A DNA stretch of 57,275 nucleotides from Nitrososphaerota archaeon (GCA_027886885.1 JAPCJP010000009.1:3298-60572); one strand, 5' to 3'; shown: positions 40,018 to 49,381, counted from the stretch's first letter. Made by a program: numbers and translations. The notes: generated from the letters alone by a model not told the origin.

Positions 40018-41363
40018 GGGGAAGACCCGTAAGCCCTAGTGATTTTCACTCCCTCCACCAGAACCCACGGGCAGAGGGTCGGCTCGTCCACCTCCCACCA
40101 CTCTATCCACTGACGCTGCTTGGAGAGGAGGACGACCGAGGAGAAGAGCCTCTCCAGGGAGTCGCTCATCCTGAGCCCGCTCAGCGGGGTGGTCACCTCG
40201 CCGTTCTCAACGAGGTACGTGCCGTCCCTCGGGACGGTCGAGAACTCGCCGGTCCTGTAGTTGCTGAACCGCGTGTACCAGTTGCTCGTGAGGATTATCC
40301 CGTGCTTTATCGAGGAGACCATCTCGTCGTAGGTCGAGTCGCCCGCTCCTACCTCGAGGTTCCAGGGGTTGGGCTCGATCCAGCCCCCGTTGCCGGTGCT
40401 CTTCGTCTTGAACCTATTGGCTGTGCCCAGGTTGTGTAGGTAGCTCTTCAGGACCCCGTCCTGGATTAACCTCGTCGACTGGGTGGGGGTGCCCTCGTCG
40501 TCGAAGGACCTGCCCCCGAGCCCGCCCTTTATGGTTCCGTGGTCGGTTAGGCAGAACGAAGGCGAAGCCACTTTCTTGCCCAGCTTGTCGGCCAGGTATG
40601 AGATCCCCGCCTCCACCGAGAAGGCCGAGGCGAAGCTCCCGATGAGCGATATGAGGTTCGACGCTACCGTCGGGCTCATGAGCACCGTGTAGGTACCTTC
40701 GCTGGGCTGCTTCGAGTTCTGCATGCGCTTCGAGTGCTCTCCCGCGGTTCGCCCCGCTCCCTTTGCGTCCAGCCCCTTCAGGGTCGAGGAGCACGAGAGC
40801 CCGTGACCGCTCGCGTTGGCGTCGGTAAAGGACCTGATGTTCAGAAGGATGCTCGAGCCGACGTCGTGGCCGACCGTGCCGCTGGATGTGAGTATGTCCG
40901 TTGCCGCCAGGGTCGCCTCCACCGCCCCGGCGCTCCTCTTCGCGCCAGCCGACCTTGCGGACTCTATGGCCACCCGGGCCGCCTCGGAGACATCCTTCTC
41001 AGACTCTCCCAGTCCCTCGTCGTGGGCGCTCGGTCTTGTGAACTTCCTGGCCCCCTTGGGCAGCGGGACGTAGGCCGGGTCCCTCGTCAGGTTGACCATC
41101 GTCTTATGCAGCCGCTCGACGAAACTCTCGATGCCCTGCTTCTCGACGTTGGTCGAACCGCCTACGATCCTCTTCCCGCCCCTGGCGAGGTACACGGACA
41201 GCACCCTCTCCTCTATCCTCTTGGAGACGGAGAGCGAATCGTTGGCGAACCTCACCATCTGCTCGCTCCCGACGACCGAGAGGAAGACCGCATCTTCCAC
41301 CCCGAGCTTCTTCGCCACCTTCATGGCGTGCTCGTTCACCTGTTGCGAGTCCACTACCATCAC
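40014..41363 (-). CDS. pmbA: TldE/PmbA-like metalloprotease partner
   Basis: The 449-residue protein resembles the non-metal-binding partner of the TldD/TldE peptidase: a long beta-helix body, a C-terminal EVTTPLSGLRMSDSLERLFSSV close to the family's (G)EI(T)PV..(I)SG segment, and no HExxxH motif. TldD/E heterodimers degrade unfolded or peptide substrates and mature some peptide antibiotics. GTG 41363 overlaps the TldD gene by 4 bp, and an ATG at 41360 is a close alternative. The pair is co-directional with the ACT regulator gene. Confidence 0.88.
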   Translation of the reverse strand: MMVVDSQQVNEHAMKVAKKLGVEDAVFLSVVGSEQMVRFANDSLSVSKRIEERVLSVYLARGGKRIVGGSTNVEKQGIESFVERLHKTMVNLTRDPAYVPLPKGARKFTRPSAHDEGLGESEKDVSEAARVAIESARSAGAKRSAGAVEATLAATDILTSSGTVGHDVGSSILLNIRSFTDANASGHGLSCSSTLKGLDAKGAGRTAGEHSKRMQNSKQPSEGTYTVLMSPTVASNLISLIGSFASAFSVEAGISYLADKLGKKVASPSFCLTDHGTIKGGLGGRSFDDEGTPTQSTRLIQDGVLKSYLHNLGTANRFKTKSTGNGGWIEPNPWNLEVGAGDSTYDEMVSSIKHGIILTSNWYTRFSNYRTGEFSTVPRDGTYLVENGEVTTPLSGLRMSDSLERLFSSVVLLSKQRQWIEWWEVDEPTLCPWVLVEGVKITRAYGSSP

Positions 41364-42814
41364 CTCGTCCCTATCCTCACGCCGCCCAGAAGCGTATCCG
41401 GTCCTCCCGTCCAGACGGGTATCCCCTGCATCGGGTCGCCCTTGCCGCAGACTGCGGCCTCGAACTCGAGCCTCTTGCTCCTCGCCTTCACGCTCGCCCA
41501 GAGCGCCGGGGTCGTGATCTCGAGGACCGGGGCCTTGACCATCTCGCCCAGGGCACCGTTCTTGATGCGGTATGCCTCAAGACCGACGTACCTCTGGTTG
41601 AGCCGCTTGTCGTCGATGTTCCACTCCGTGAACGACTTGATGTAGACGCCGTCCTTGACCTCCTTCACGATCTCATCCCTGCTGTAATCTCCCGGTTCAA
41701 CGAAGGTGTTCGACATCCTGACGATCGGTTCACGATTGAATCCCACCGCCCGGGCCGCTCCATTGTCCCTGACCTTCAACTGCGCGGCCGTGCTCCTGTT
41801 GTGGAGGAACTCGGTTATCCTCCCGTCCACTATGAGGTACCTCTTGGTGGCCCTCACGCCCTCGTCGTCCACCGGCGCGAACCCGTTCGAATGGGCGAGG
41901 GTCGGGTCGTCGCTGATGTTCGCCTCCCTGCTCCCTATCTTCGTGCCGAGGCTGTCCTTCTTCAGGTAGGACTCCCCAGCCTGCGCCCCCTCTCTCCCCA
42001 GGATGCGGTCGGCTTCCTGCGGGTGCCCCACTGACTCGTGTGCGGCGATCCCGGAGAGCTCGGGCGAGAGGAGCACGTCCATCACCCCTGTGGGGGATTT
42101 CGTCGCCTTTGCGACCACCAGACGCAGTATCCTCGCCTCCTCCTGGACCTTGTTCGCCAGGTCGAGCCTCGCCACGACCTCCAGGCCCCCCGTCTCCCCC
42201 TGCTGGACGATCCTCTGGGCCGCCTCTCCGTTGGATATGGCCGTCATTATGGCAAAGAAGTGAACACGGGGCGTGATGAATTCCACCTCTGCGCCGTCGC
42301 TGCTGACGAAGTACTTTTCCTCCAGCTCGGAGGAGGCCACAACGATCCTGTTTGGGATCTTGACGGAGCTACCTGCGCCGGCGTCCCTCCCGTCTTCGAT
42401 CCTTCCATCGATGTCCACCAGGAGCTTCTTGAGCCAGGCCGCGTCTGCGCCCTCGATGCTCTCCTTCTGGGGCACCACCACCTTCTGCTTGACGGACCGA
42501 GACCGGTCGAGCTTCACCGGGTTCTTCACTAGACTCTTGGAGCTAATGGCCATCTTCACGGTCTTGGCAGTAAGGCCCTTCACCGAGGCACGGTCCATGA
42601 GGTTGGTCGCACCGAAAGCCAGGGCACCCCCGCAGATGACCCTGACCCCTATCCCGAAGCTGTCCTCGACCATCGAGGGCTGCGGTTCTCCGTTCTTCAG
42701 CATGAAGCCGTACCCGACACCGCCCTGGACTCGGGCCTCGGCGTAGTCCGCGCCGAGCCTCTCCGCCTCTGAGAGGGCGAGACTTGCGAGGTCCTTGACG
42801 GAATCTTTTACCAT
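41360..42814 (-). CDS. tldD: TldD-like metalloprotease
   Basis: The 484-residue protein has the TldD signature HESVGH (HExxxH) within GIAAHESVGHPQEADRIL and the C-terminal NTFVEPGD region. It forms the active zinc peptidase with TldE. ATG 42814 is favoured by a TATA box 26 bp away on the minus strand. The open frame continues to 42991, but that extension has no domain and would place the start upstream of the promoter. Four bp overlap with the TldE gene. Confidence 0.92.
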   Translation of the reverse strand: MVKDSVKDLASLALSEAERLGADYAEARVQGGVGYGFMLKNGEPQPSMVEDSFGIGVRVICGGALAFGATNLMDRASVKGLTAKTVKMAISSKSLVKNPVKLDRSRSVKQKVVVPQKESIEGADAAWLKKLLVDIDGRIEDGRDAGAGSSVKIPNRIVVASSELEEKYFVSSDGAEVEFITPRVHFFAIMTAISNGEAAQRIVQQGETGGLEVVARLDLANKVQEEARILRLVVAKATKSPTGVMDVLLSPELSGIAAHESVGHPQEADRILGREGAQAGESYLKKDSLGTKIGSREANISDDPTLAHSNGFAPVDDEGVRATKRYLIVDGRITEFLHNRSTAAQLKVRDNGAARAVGFNREPIVRMSNTFVEPGDYSRDEIVKEVKDGVYIKSFTEWNIDDKRLNQRYVGLEAYRIKNGALGEMVKAPVLEITTPALWASVKARSKRLEFEAAVCGKGDPMQGIPVWTGGPDTLLGGVRIGTR

Positions 42815-42836
42815 TTCACGCCATTTCGAAGCTTCG

Positions 42837-42842
42837 TTATTT
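42837..42842 (-). promoter_or_regulatory. TATA box for tldD-tldE
   Basis: AAATAA on the minus strand lies 26 bp (centre to start) from the ATG at 42814. This decides the start against an upstream extension of 59 codons. Confidence 0.5.
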
Positions 42843-42902
42843 CTACCTTTAGGAACGGTCGTCAGAGAACCGTCACCTGACGACCCCCTCGGGGGGCCGG
42901 TC

Positions 42903-43427
42903 TCAGTGGCAGCGCACGGAGGCGACGATCTCGTCCAGGGTCCGACTCTGTACCTCGGAGTTGGCGGCGGTCGACGTGGCGTAGACCACATAGTACCGCC
43001 CGCTGTCCGGGCAGTGGAGGTGGAGCGACCTTACCTCCTGCTCCCCACCGCTCTTCCCGACGAGCCCTCGGCGGGGGACCTCGACCTTGACGTGGTTGAA
43101 GAGGGCTGGGTGTCCGTTCAGCGTAAGCTCGCGTCGCTCGACCTGGACCATCTTCCCCTGGACGCTCTTCTTGATCTTCTCCAGGCTGAACTTGGCGTGG
43201 GCCTCGAGGCCGGTCTGGGTCTTCTGCAACTTGGCAAGGTCGCCCCAGCTGAAGAAGACCACGGCTTTCTCCGGGGACTTTACCGCGACGTCCCCCTGCT
43301 CTCGCTTGAACTTGGGGTTGAACTCCAGCGACCGGGAGGCTGGGTAGCGGAACGAGAAGCCATAGATGGCCAGGGTGTCCAAGGGTTCCCCGCCGGCTGG
43401 GTCGGACGTCCATCTGGTGTTCTCCAT
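42903..43427 (-). CDS. Protein of unknown function, possible PsbP-like fold
   Basis: The 174-residue soluble protein has alternating beta strands and a helix (WGDLAKLQKTQTGLEAHAKFSLEKIKKSV), a GHPALFNHVKVEVPRR segment and a C-terminal TLDEIVASVRCH. This plan resembles PsbP/DUF1795-type proteins, but the match is weak. CTTTAA on the minus strand at 43455-43460 lies about 30 bp from the ATG at 43427, so the message has little or no leader. It is divergent from a tiny membrane protein gene at 43515. Confidence 0.55.
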   Translation of the reverse strand: MENTRWTSDPAGGEPLDTLAIYGFSFRYPASRSLEFNPKFKREQGDVAVKSPEKAVVFFSWGDLAKLQKTQTGLEAHAKFSLEKIKKSVQGKMVQVERRELTLNGHPALFNHVKVEVPRRGLVGKSGGEQEVRSLHLHCPDSGRYYVVYATSTAANSEVQSRTLDEIVASVRCH

Positions 43428-43514
43428 GCGGGTCGCGGCAGAAGAGTGCTCGGGTTAAAGATTGCCGCCACGTCGGGAAATCCTTAAGTCGGCGGCGCGG
43501 CCCACTCCTCATCG

Positions 43515-43637
43515 ATGCCCGCATTCTCGCCGCTGGACCTGGGGCCGGGTACGCTGGACGCTCTCGCCATCCTCGCCGTGGCGATAGGGATAGCCGGGGT
43601 TGCAATACTGATCCTCTTCTCCAAGGGCCACGTCTAG
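43515..43637 (+). CDS. Tiny single-helix membrane protein (40 aa)
   Basis: ATG 43515 to TAG 43637 encodes 40 residues: a short Pro/Gly/Asp start, one hydrophobic helix (about residues 16-34; LAILAVAIGIAGVAIL) and SKGHV. A TATA-like CTTAAG at 43483-43488 lies about 29 bp upstream, so it would be nearly leaderless. It lies between a minus-strand gene and a HAD gene that starts 22 bp later. No family recognised. The clean frame, promoter spacing and helix make it a likely real gene. Confidence 0.55.
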   Translation: MPAFSPLDLGPGTLDALAILAVAIGIAGVAILILFSKGHV

Positions 43638-43659
43638 GGCGCGACAACACTCAGGAACC

Positions 43660-44337
43660 GTGTCTCTTCCGTTGCTCCGCGGACTCTTGTTCGACGTGGA
43701 CGGGACCCTCGTCACCCTCAACGTCGACGGTGAACGGCTCAGGACGACCATGGCGGAAGAGTTGAACAAGCTGGGGTTCGACATTTCCTTCGTCCAGGCC
43801 GGAATCTACTCCCAGGATATCATGGACAAGGCCAAGCTCCAGGTCGACCTGGGAAACGTAGAGGCAGACTTTGGGCACGTCCGGGCCACGCTGTACCGCG
43901 CGCTGGACGCGCTCGAGCTCGAATGGAACGCAAGGTCCGAGCCCATCGCAGGGGTCACTGAGGTGCTGGAACATCTCAAGAGGAAGGAGCCCGCGATCAA
44001 GCTCGCGACGTTGACCAACAGCGGCAGGGCGCCCTCACAGCTGCTGCTGAAGAAGTATGACCTGCTCAAGTACTTCGATTATACTTTCAGCCGGGACGAG
44101 CTTCCCTTCATGAAGCCGAGGCCTGAGGCCGTGACCTATGCGCTCAAGACCATGGGCTTGGCGCAGGATGACGCCCTGTTCGTCGGAGACAGCGTGGTCG
44201 ACATCAAAGCGGCCAGGGGTGCGGGTCTGAAGGTCGCATCCGTCGTCAGCGGGCGCTACACGGCCGAGCGCCTCCGCGCCGAGGGTGCCGACTACGTCCT
44301 GGGTTCGATGTCCGAGCTGCCCGCCCTCATCCCCTGA
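43660..44337 (+). CDS. HAD-superfamily hydrolase, phosphoglycolate-phosphatase-like
   Basis: The 225-residue protein has motif I DVDGT (residues 12-16), a helical cap (about 20-85), motif II TLTNS, the conserved Lys in MKPRPEA, and motif IV FVGDSVVDIKAA. It looks like the phosphoglycolate phosphatase/beta-phosphoglucomutase group, but substrate is unknown. GTG 43660 is the first start and lies 22 bp after the tiny membrane protein gene, perhaps sharing its promoter. It is convergent with the M1 aminopeptidase gene, 7 bp apart. Confidence 0.82.
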   Translation: MSLPLLRGLLFDVDGTLVTLNVDGERLRTTMAEELNKLGFDISFVQAGIYSQDIMDKAKLQVDLGNVEADFGHVRATLYRALDALELEWNARSEPIAGVTEVLEHLKRKEPAIKLATLTNSGRAPSQLLLKKYDLLKYFDYTFSRDELPFMKPRPEAVTYALKTMGLAQDDALFVGDSVVDIKAARGAGLKVASVVSGRYTAERLRAEGADYVLGSMSELPALIP

Positions 44338-44344
44338 CTGGGAT

Positions 44345-46891
44345 TCAGCCGAGCCCCATCCTCCTGACCATTTCATCTAGCTCTCGGTTCTGCGCCCTGA
44401 GCCCCTCCAGGTCCTCTCTCAGCTCGGCCACGCCTCGCGAGCTCCCCGCCTGGGAGAATTCTACGATGAGCTCGATGGCTCTCCTCCGGTTCCTGTTGTC
44501 CCCGTCCGTTTCAGCGACCTGCCTCAGGGTCTCCAGGAACCTCACGTCCCCTATCTCAGCGATCGTCTCGAGCAGCTGGTCCCTGACCATGAAGTCCTTG
44601 TCCTTCAGGGCGATATCCTTCAGGATCGTCAGGTCCTCGTCCTCGAGAGAGCCCAGTCGGATGTACGCCTTGAGCGCTCCGATGCGCACCCGGATGGGCA
44701 GCCCATAGGGGGTGTTTTGTCTAACGAGCTCTCGAGCTTCCTTCGTCTTCACATAGCCGAGAGCCTCCACCGACGCTTCCGTCACCCCGTATTCCGGCGA
44801 GGGGAGCCCCATCGAAAGTTTCAGCGTCGGTATGGCTCCTCCTCCGCCCGTCTTGCCCAGAGAGAGGGCCGCCTCGCACTGGACGTAGGGGCTCTCGTCG
44901 TTGAACAAGACCTTCTTCAGGACCTCCTGCACATTCGCGTCACCCTTGAACTCCGCCAGGGCCGCGACCGCCGCCCTGCGCACCCGCCTGTGCCTCACGT
45001 TCACCATCTCGAGGAGCACCGAGAGCGCTTCGGCACCCCCTATCTTCCCGACCGACCTCAGGGCTTCGGCCCTGACGGTCCAGTGCTGCTCACGCGACGC
45101 AGCCTGCTTGAGGAGCTGGACCGTCTCCGGGGTCTTGAAGGTGGCGAGGTCCTCGGCCGCCCTCCTCCGGCTAGTCGCGTCTTCGCTCCCGGAGAGCTGG
45201 TTGGCCAACAGCGCACGACTCTTCTTGAACTTGAGCTTCTTCAGGAGCCACTCCTCGGGGTCGAACTCCACTATGGAGGGCTCCGAGTCAAGCTGGAAGT
45301 GGTGGGTCTCCTCTGCCTTTGAGGCCCAGACCCTCTTCTCGACCCTCCCGCCCTTGGTGTAGAACACGAGGTCGCAGGGCAAGCTGAAGACGGGGGCCAT
45401 CGTGCCCTCACCCGTCGCCTGCGTCTGTCTGATGGTCACGGAGGCTTCCTTGGTGCCCTCCTCCCAGGAGTATTCGACCTCGAACTCCGGGTGGCCCGCC
45501 TGGTAGAACGACTGCTGGAAGTACTGTTCGAGCGACCTGTCGCTGGTCTCCTCCATCACGCGCCTGAAATCGTGGGTGTCTACGCTCTTCTGCCTGAACC
45601 TCGAGACGTACTCCCCCACCCCCCTGAAGAAGGTCTCGTCTCCGAGCATGTAGCGCAGCTGGTGCAGCATCCAGGCTGCCTTTTCGTAGAGGAAGGTGTC
45701 GAAAAGGTCGTCGGCGTAGATGTAGTCGTTGTCGACTATCGCCCTTCTGTATCTGCCCTCGTCCTCCTCGAAGTGGACCTCGGCCTTGGCGCGCAGGTCC
45801 TCGCGCATGTCGTCGACCCCGAACTTCCTCTCGTGGTAGAGAGCCTCGAAGTAGGTCGCGAAGCCCTCGTTGAGCCAGGCGTTCGCCCAGTCCCTGGTGG
45901 TCACCAGGTCCCCGAACCACATGTGGGCGAGCTCGTGCGAGACGAGCTCCACGGCGGTCCGGTCCGGCCGGGAGTACCTGGCCGCATAGTCCTCCTCCGA
46001 CCTGGCGTCCGGGAACCTCGTGTCGGTGAGCGTGGTCGCGCCGATGTTCTCCATGCCTCCATAGATGAAATCGTGCACGGCGACCTGGGCGTACTTCTCG
46101 AACGGGTACTTCACTCCGGTTATCTCCTCGAACGTCTTCAGCATGTCCGGAGTGAGCCCGAAGTATCGGTGGGCGTCGGCTTTCTTTTCCTCCGGGAAGA
46201 AGTACTGCAGTGGGACGCCGCCCTGTGTGACCTCCTGGGTCATCGTGAACTTCCCTATGGCGAAGGAGTTGAGGTAGACGGAGTGGGGCACGTCCTCCTT
46301 CCAGTGGAACGTCGTCCACCCGTCCTTCGTCTCCTGGGAGAGTAGCTTGCCGTTGGAGAGCATCTGGAATCCCTCCTTGACCGTTATGATCATCTCCGAG
46401 GTCGACTTGTCGTCCGGGAAGTCCCTGCACGGGAGGCAGCACCTGGCTCCCTCCGCCTCGAACTGCGTCCAAGCTTGGACGGGCTTCGAAGGGTATTCTT
46501 TGTCGGGTTGGACGAAATAGACCCCGCCCATGGGCTTCGAGGAGTACCACACGGTGACCTCCGACCTGGTTCCCGGGGCTGGTCTCGGTTCGGGGGTAAC
46601 GCTGAGGGTCTCTCCGTCGTATTCGAAGCGGGTGTTTTTGCCGTCCACTTCGACCTTCTCTATTTGCATCCCGCTGGCGTCAAAGTGGAGGATGGGGGGT
46701 CGGGTCGCGCTCGAGATGTTGATGGTGAGCGTACAGCTTCCCAGGATGGTCTTGGCCTCCAGGTCCACCTTGAGCTTGAGGTTGATGTGCCGGGTGTGGT
46801 ATTCCAACGCCGGCGGATAGTGCTTCGAGGATCCGGGGACATGGAAGGACCTCCTGCCCCCTTTACCAGGTTCTTGGTTACCCGCTTTCAT
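44345..46891 (-). CDS. M1-family aminopeptidase with C-terminal HEAT-like repeats
   Basis: The 848-residue zinc aminopeptidase shows GGMENIG (substrate N-terminus binding), HELAHMWFGDLVTTRDWANAWLNEGFA with the HExxH and the third ligand Glu, and a following catalytic Tyr region. It resembles tricorn-interacting factor F3. After about residue 560 the usual helical domain is replaced by HEAT-like repeats, for example SRRRAAEDLATFKTPETVQLLKQ and RVRRAAVAALAEFKGDANVQEVL, and a short coiled coil at the end. The mix of an M1 domain with HEAT repeats recalls eukaryotic TAF2, but here the active site is intact. Likely a cytosolic peptide-trimming enzyme. Confidence 0.9.
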   Translation of the reverse strand: MKAGNQEPGKGGRRSFHVPGSSKHYPPALEYHTRHINLKLKVDLEAKTILGSCTLTINISSATRPPILHFDASGMQIEKVEVDGKNTRFEYDGETLSVTPEPRPAPGTRSEVTVWYSSKPMGGVYFVQPDKEYPSKPVQAWTQFEAEGARCCLPCRDFPDDKSTSEMIITVKEGFQMLSNGKLLSQETKDGWTTFHWKEDVPHSVYLNSFAIGKFTMTQEVTQGGVPLQYFFPEEKKADAHRYFGLTPDMLKTFEEITGVKYPFEKYAQVAVHDFIYGGMENIGATTLTDTRFPDARSEEDYAARYSRPDRTAVELVSHELAHMWFGDLVTTRDWANAWLNEGFATYFEALYHERKFGVDDMREDLRAKAEVHFEEDEGRYRRAIVDNDYIYADDLFDTFLYEKAAWMLHQLRYMLGDETFFRGVGEYVSRFRQKSVDTHDFRRVMEETSDRSLEQYFQQSFYQAGHPEFEVEYSWEEGTKEASVTIRQTQATGEGTMAPVFSLPCDLVFYTKGGRVEKRVWASKAEETHHFQLDSEPSIVEFDPEEWLLKKLKFKKSRALLANQLSGSEDATSRRRAAEDLATFKTPETVQLLKQAASREQHWTVRAEALRSVGKIGGAEALSVLLEMVNVRHRRVRRAAVAALAEFKGDANVQEVLKKVLFNDESPYVQCEAALSLGKTGGGGAIPTLKLSMGLPSPEYGVTEASVEALGYVKTKEARELVRQNTPYGLPIRVRIGALKAYIRLGSLEDEDLTILKDIALKDKDFMVRDQLLETIAEIGDVRFLETLRQVAETDGDNRNRRRAIELIVEFSQAGSSRGVAELREDLEGLRAQNRELDEMVRRMGLG

Positions 46892-46935
46892 GAGGGCGCC
46901 GTCGGGATGGCCCCCTCAAAAAGCATCCCTAGACC

Positions 46936-48003
46936 TCATTTCCAGCCGTTTTCGACCCCTTTCTGGTACACCTTCCAGTATGGGTCGAACTTCGGGGGCA
47001 GATAGCGCTTGGGTTCCCCGCGGTTCGTCACCAGGAGCAGCTTCCCTCCCTTGGGGCCCGCTCGCCCTATGGGGAATCCCGACATGCCTCGCCTCGAGAG
47101 CGCCCCCAGGATCTCTTCCGTCTTGTGCGGTCTGCACGTGATGATGAGCGTACCCTCGCTGAGCGTCGTGAGAGGGTCCAAGCCGAACGCAGAGCACACG
47201 GCTGAGCTCTCATCGGAGACATGCACTTTCTCTTTCTCCACCACAAGGTCGCGCCCGCTAGATTGGGAGAGCTCGTAGAGCGCTCCCAGCACGCCACCTT
47301 CTGTGGCGTCGTGCATCGATGTGACGCCGTCCTCTTTGAGGCCGACCGAGCTGGCGGTCAGCGCGTCCTCGACCGTGGAGCAGAGGTCGAAGTAGCTCCT
47401 GGCCGTCCTGGCTGTGAGCGCGCTGCCCACGAGCTTCCTCGTCGTGCGTGGGAACGCCATGGAGAGAACCCCGGTGGCCTCGATGGCTGCCCCCTTGGTC
47501 ATTATGACGTGGTCGTCCTCCATCATCATGGTTGGAGTGAGGTAGCGGCCCTCTTCGGCGAGACCCATCATCATACCCCCGCCCACGATGGAAAAATCCG
47601 ACCCCGGATAGCGTCCGGTGTGACCTCCGACTATCGATATCCCCAGCTTGGCGCACTCATCGCTCACGGACCTCGAGTACACCTCGAATTCTGAGAGCGA
47701 GAGGGATGGAGGGAGGTTGAAATCGAGGACGGCGAACTGGGGGCGCACCGCGCTCGTCGTGAGGTCAGAGGCGAGCTCGTGTACCGTCAACCAAGCTGAC
47801 CGCTCCATTCCCACGGACGGGATTATCGAGAGCGGGTCCGCTGTCACGACCATCACCCGCCCGCCCCCCACTGAGAGTACAGCGTTGTCCAAGCCCATCC
47901 CCGGGCCGACGAGCACCGCGGGGTTGCTCGCTCCGACGTTCTTCATCAGCACCCTGGAGAAGAAGTCCCTGTCCATCTTGCCCAGCCCGCCCTCTTTCTT
48001 CAA
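46936..48003 (-). CDS. AIR synthase-related (PurM/HypE-like) protein
   Basis: From TTG 48003 the product has 355 residues and the two-domain PurM-like fold: an N-terminal part with DPLSIIPS and VTADP, the conserved GGHTGRYPG, and the C-terminal HDATEGGVLGALYEL (matching the HDPTxGG of HypE/PurM). Family members bind ATP and make iminophosphate-like intermediates. No hydrogenase genes lie nearby, so this is not clearly HypE. The TATA-like CTTAAC on the minus strand at 48031-48036 fits TTG 48003. ATG 47978 is an alternative and the longer frame to 48261 overlaps the divergent thiI gene. Function unknown. Confidence 0.7.
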   Translation of the reverse strand: MKKEGGLGKMDRDFFSRVLMKNVGASNPAVLVGPGMGLDNAVLSVGGGRVMVVTADPLSIIPSVGMERSAWLTVHELASDLTTSAVRPQFAVLDFNLPPSLSLSEFEVYSRSVSDECAKLGISIVGGHTGRYPGSDFSIVGGGMMMGLAEEGRYLTPTMMMEDDHVIMTKGAAIEATGVLSMAFPRTTRKLVGSALTARTARSYFDLCSTVEDALTASSVGLKEDGVTSMHDATEGGVLGALYELSQSSGRDLVVEKEKVHVSDESSAVCSAFGLDPLTTLSEGTLIITCRPHKTEEILGALSRRGMSGFPIGRAGPKGGKLLLVTNRGEPKRYLPPKFDPYWKVYQKGVENGWK

Positions 48004-48030
48004 GCTGTCAAAGCGCGGCGCCCGTGGGCT

Positions 48031-48060
48031 GTTAAGCCTTCGCCGAAACGCATCTTTATA
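48031..48060. promoter_or_regulatory. Back-to-back promoters of the AIR-synthase-like gene and thiI
   Basis: On the minus strand CTTAAC (48031-48036) lies about 30 bp from TTG 48003. On the plus strand TTTATA (48055-48060) lies about 29 bp from TTG 48087. Both imply nearly leaderless messages, and they favour 48087 over 48072 as the thiI start. Confidence 0.5.
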
Positions 48061-48086
48061 CCTCCAAGGGATTGCGACCGGTCGAG

Positions 48087-49379
48087 TTGCGTTCGCAGTT
48101 CGTCGTGCACTACGGGGAGGTCGGGACCAAGGGAGACAACAGGGTCGTCTTCGAGTCCGCCCTGGGCAAGAACCTGCGCGCCTCCCTCGCCGACCTGAAC
48201 GAGGTGGAAGTGAGAAAGAAGAACCAGCGATTCTTCGTGACCGTAGACGAGAAGGACGCACAGGAGGCGGAGCAGAAGATCTCCGCAGTTTTCGGCGTGG
48301 CCTGGTACTCCAAGGTGGAGACCGCTCCCCTGAGTTACGACTCCATCCTCAAGACGGCCAAGGAGTTGATTGGCAGGAGGACCCCTGTTGTCCCTGGAGC
48401 GAAGGACACCTTCAGGGTGAGCGTCCGCCGCCCCAACAAGTCCTTCGGGACGAGCTCCCAGGACCTGGCGCGCAAGCTCGGCGAAGACCTGGTTAACGAG
48501 TTCGGGCTCGGCGTCGACCTTTCCAATCCCGGTACGGAGCTCTTCGTTGACGTGATCTCGGACCGCGCCCTCTTGTACGTATCGAAGATGAAGGGCCCTG
48601 GCGGTCTGCCCGTCGGCGTGACCGGGCGCGTCCTGCATCTGCTCTCAGGAGGGATCGATTCTCCCGCCGGCGCCTGGCTCATGATGAAGAGGGGGTGCAA
48701 GCCCGTCTACCTCCACTTCTATCTCGCGCCCACGCCGATGTCCGTGGTCGAGAGCAAGATATCGGGGCTTATCCAGACGCTGACCAAGTTCGGCGGGGGC
48801 ACGAGACTGATACTCATCCCCTTCGCTCCATACCAGATCGCCACCCAGGACCTTCCCGACGATTTCGAGCCGACGGTCTTCCGCTATTTCATGCGCCTCG
48901 TCGCCGAGAGGCTGGCCGAGGAGATGGATTTCCCGGCGATGTCCACGGGAGATAACCTTGCCCAGGTCGCGTCCCAGACGCTCCACAACCTATCCTGCAT
49001 GGACCGGGGTTCCTCGGTCCCCGTCCTCAGGCCTCTCCTCGGGTACGACAAGGACGAGATAATCCAGCTGGCCAAGAGGATAGGCACATACGAGACGTCG
49101 CTCGTCGAGTACAAGGACTGCTGTTCGATCATCTCCCGCCATCCCAGGACGCGGATGCGCTGGGAGTATGTCGAGGACTCGGCCAGGAGGTTCAGGTTCG
49201 GGGAACTCGTCTCACAGTGCATCTTGATGGGTTCGGCCGTCTCCTTCGCAAAAGGGCCGGAAAAGCCCCCTCTGGTAGAGCCGCTCCAGACTTTCCTCGA
49301 CCGAATCGAGCAGCGCAAGGAATCCATCAGGCTGACCCGCAAGAACCAGGCTCCGCGCGGGCCCATGCCCGGCGAGTAG
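48087..49379 (+). CDS. thiI: tRNA 4-thiouridine / thiamine sulfurtransferase ThiI
   Basis: This protein of about 430 residues opens with FVVHYGEVGTKG, the N-terminal ferredoxin-like element, followed by a THUMP domain (to about residue 165) and a PP-loop domain with SGGIDSP (about residues 188-194 from the earlier start). It uses ATP and a sulfur donor to thiolate U8 of tRNA. DCCSII near the C-terminal third could supply a cysteine, but there is no rhodanese domain, as in many archaea. TTG 48072 would add five residues. The TATA box at 48055-48060 favours TTG 48087. Confidence 0.9.
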   Translation: MRSQFVVHYGEVGTKGDNRVVFESALGKNLRASLADLNEVEVRKKNQRFFVTVDEKDAQEAEQKISAVFGVAWYSKVETAPLSYDSILKTAKELIGRRTPVVPGAKDTFRVSVRRPNKSFGTSSQDLARKLGEDLVNEFGLGVDLSNPGTELFVDVISDRALLYVSKMKGPGGLPVGVTGRVLHLLSGGIDSPAGAWLMMKRGCKPVYLHFYLAPTPMSVVESKISGLIQTLTKFGGGTRLILIPFAPYQIATQDLPDDFEPTVFRYFMRLVAERLAEEMDFPAMSTGDNLAQVASQTLHNLSCMDRGSSVPVLRPLLGYDKDEIIQLAKRIGTYETSLVEYKDCCSIISRHPRTRMRWEYVEDSARRFRFGELVSQCILMGSAVSFAKGPEKPPLVEPLQTFLDRIEQRKESIRLTRKNQAPRGPMPGE

Positions 49380-49381
49380 CT

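Noticed and set aside
42815-42991. N-terminal extension of TldD
   Set aside because: It would place the start upstream of the promoter box at 42837-42842, and the extra residues are Arg/Pro-rich with no domain.
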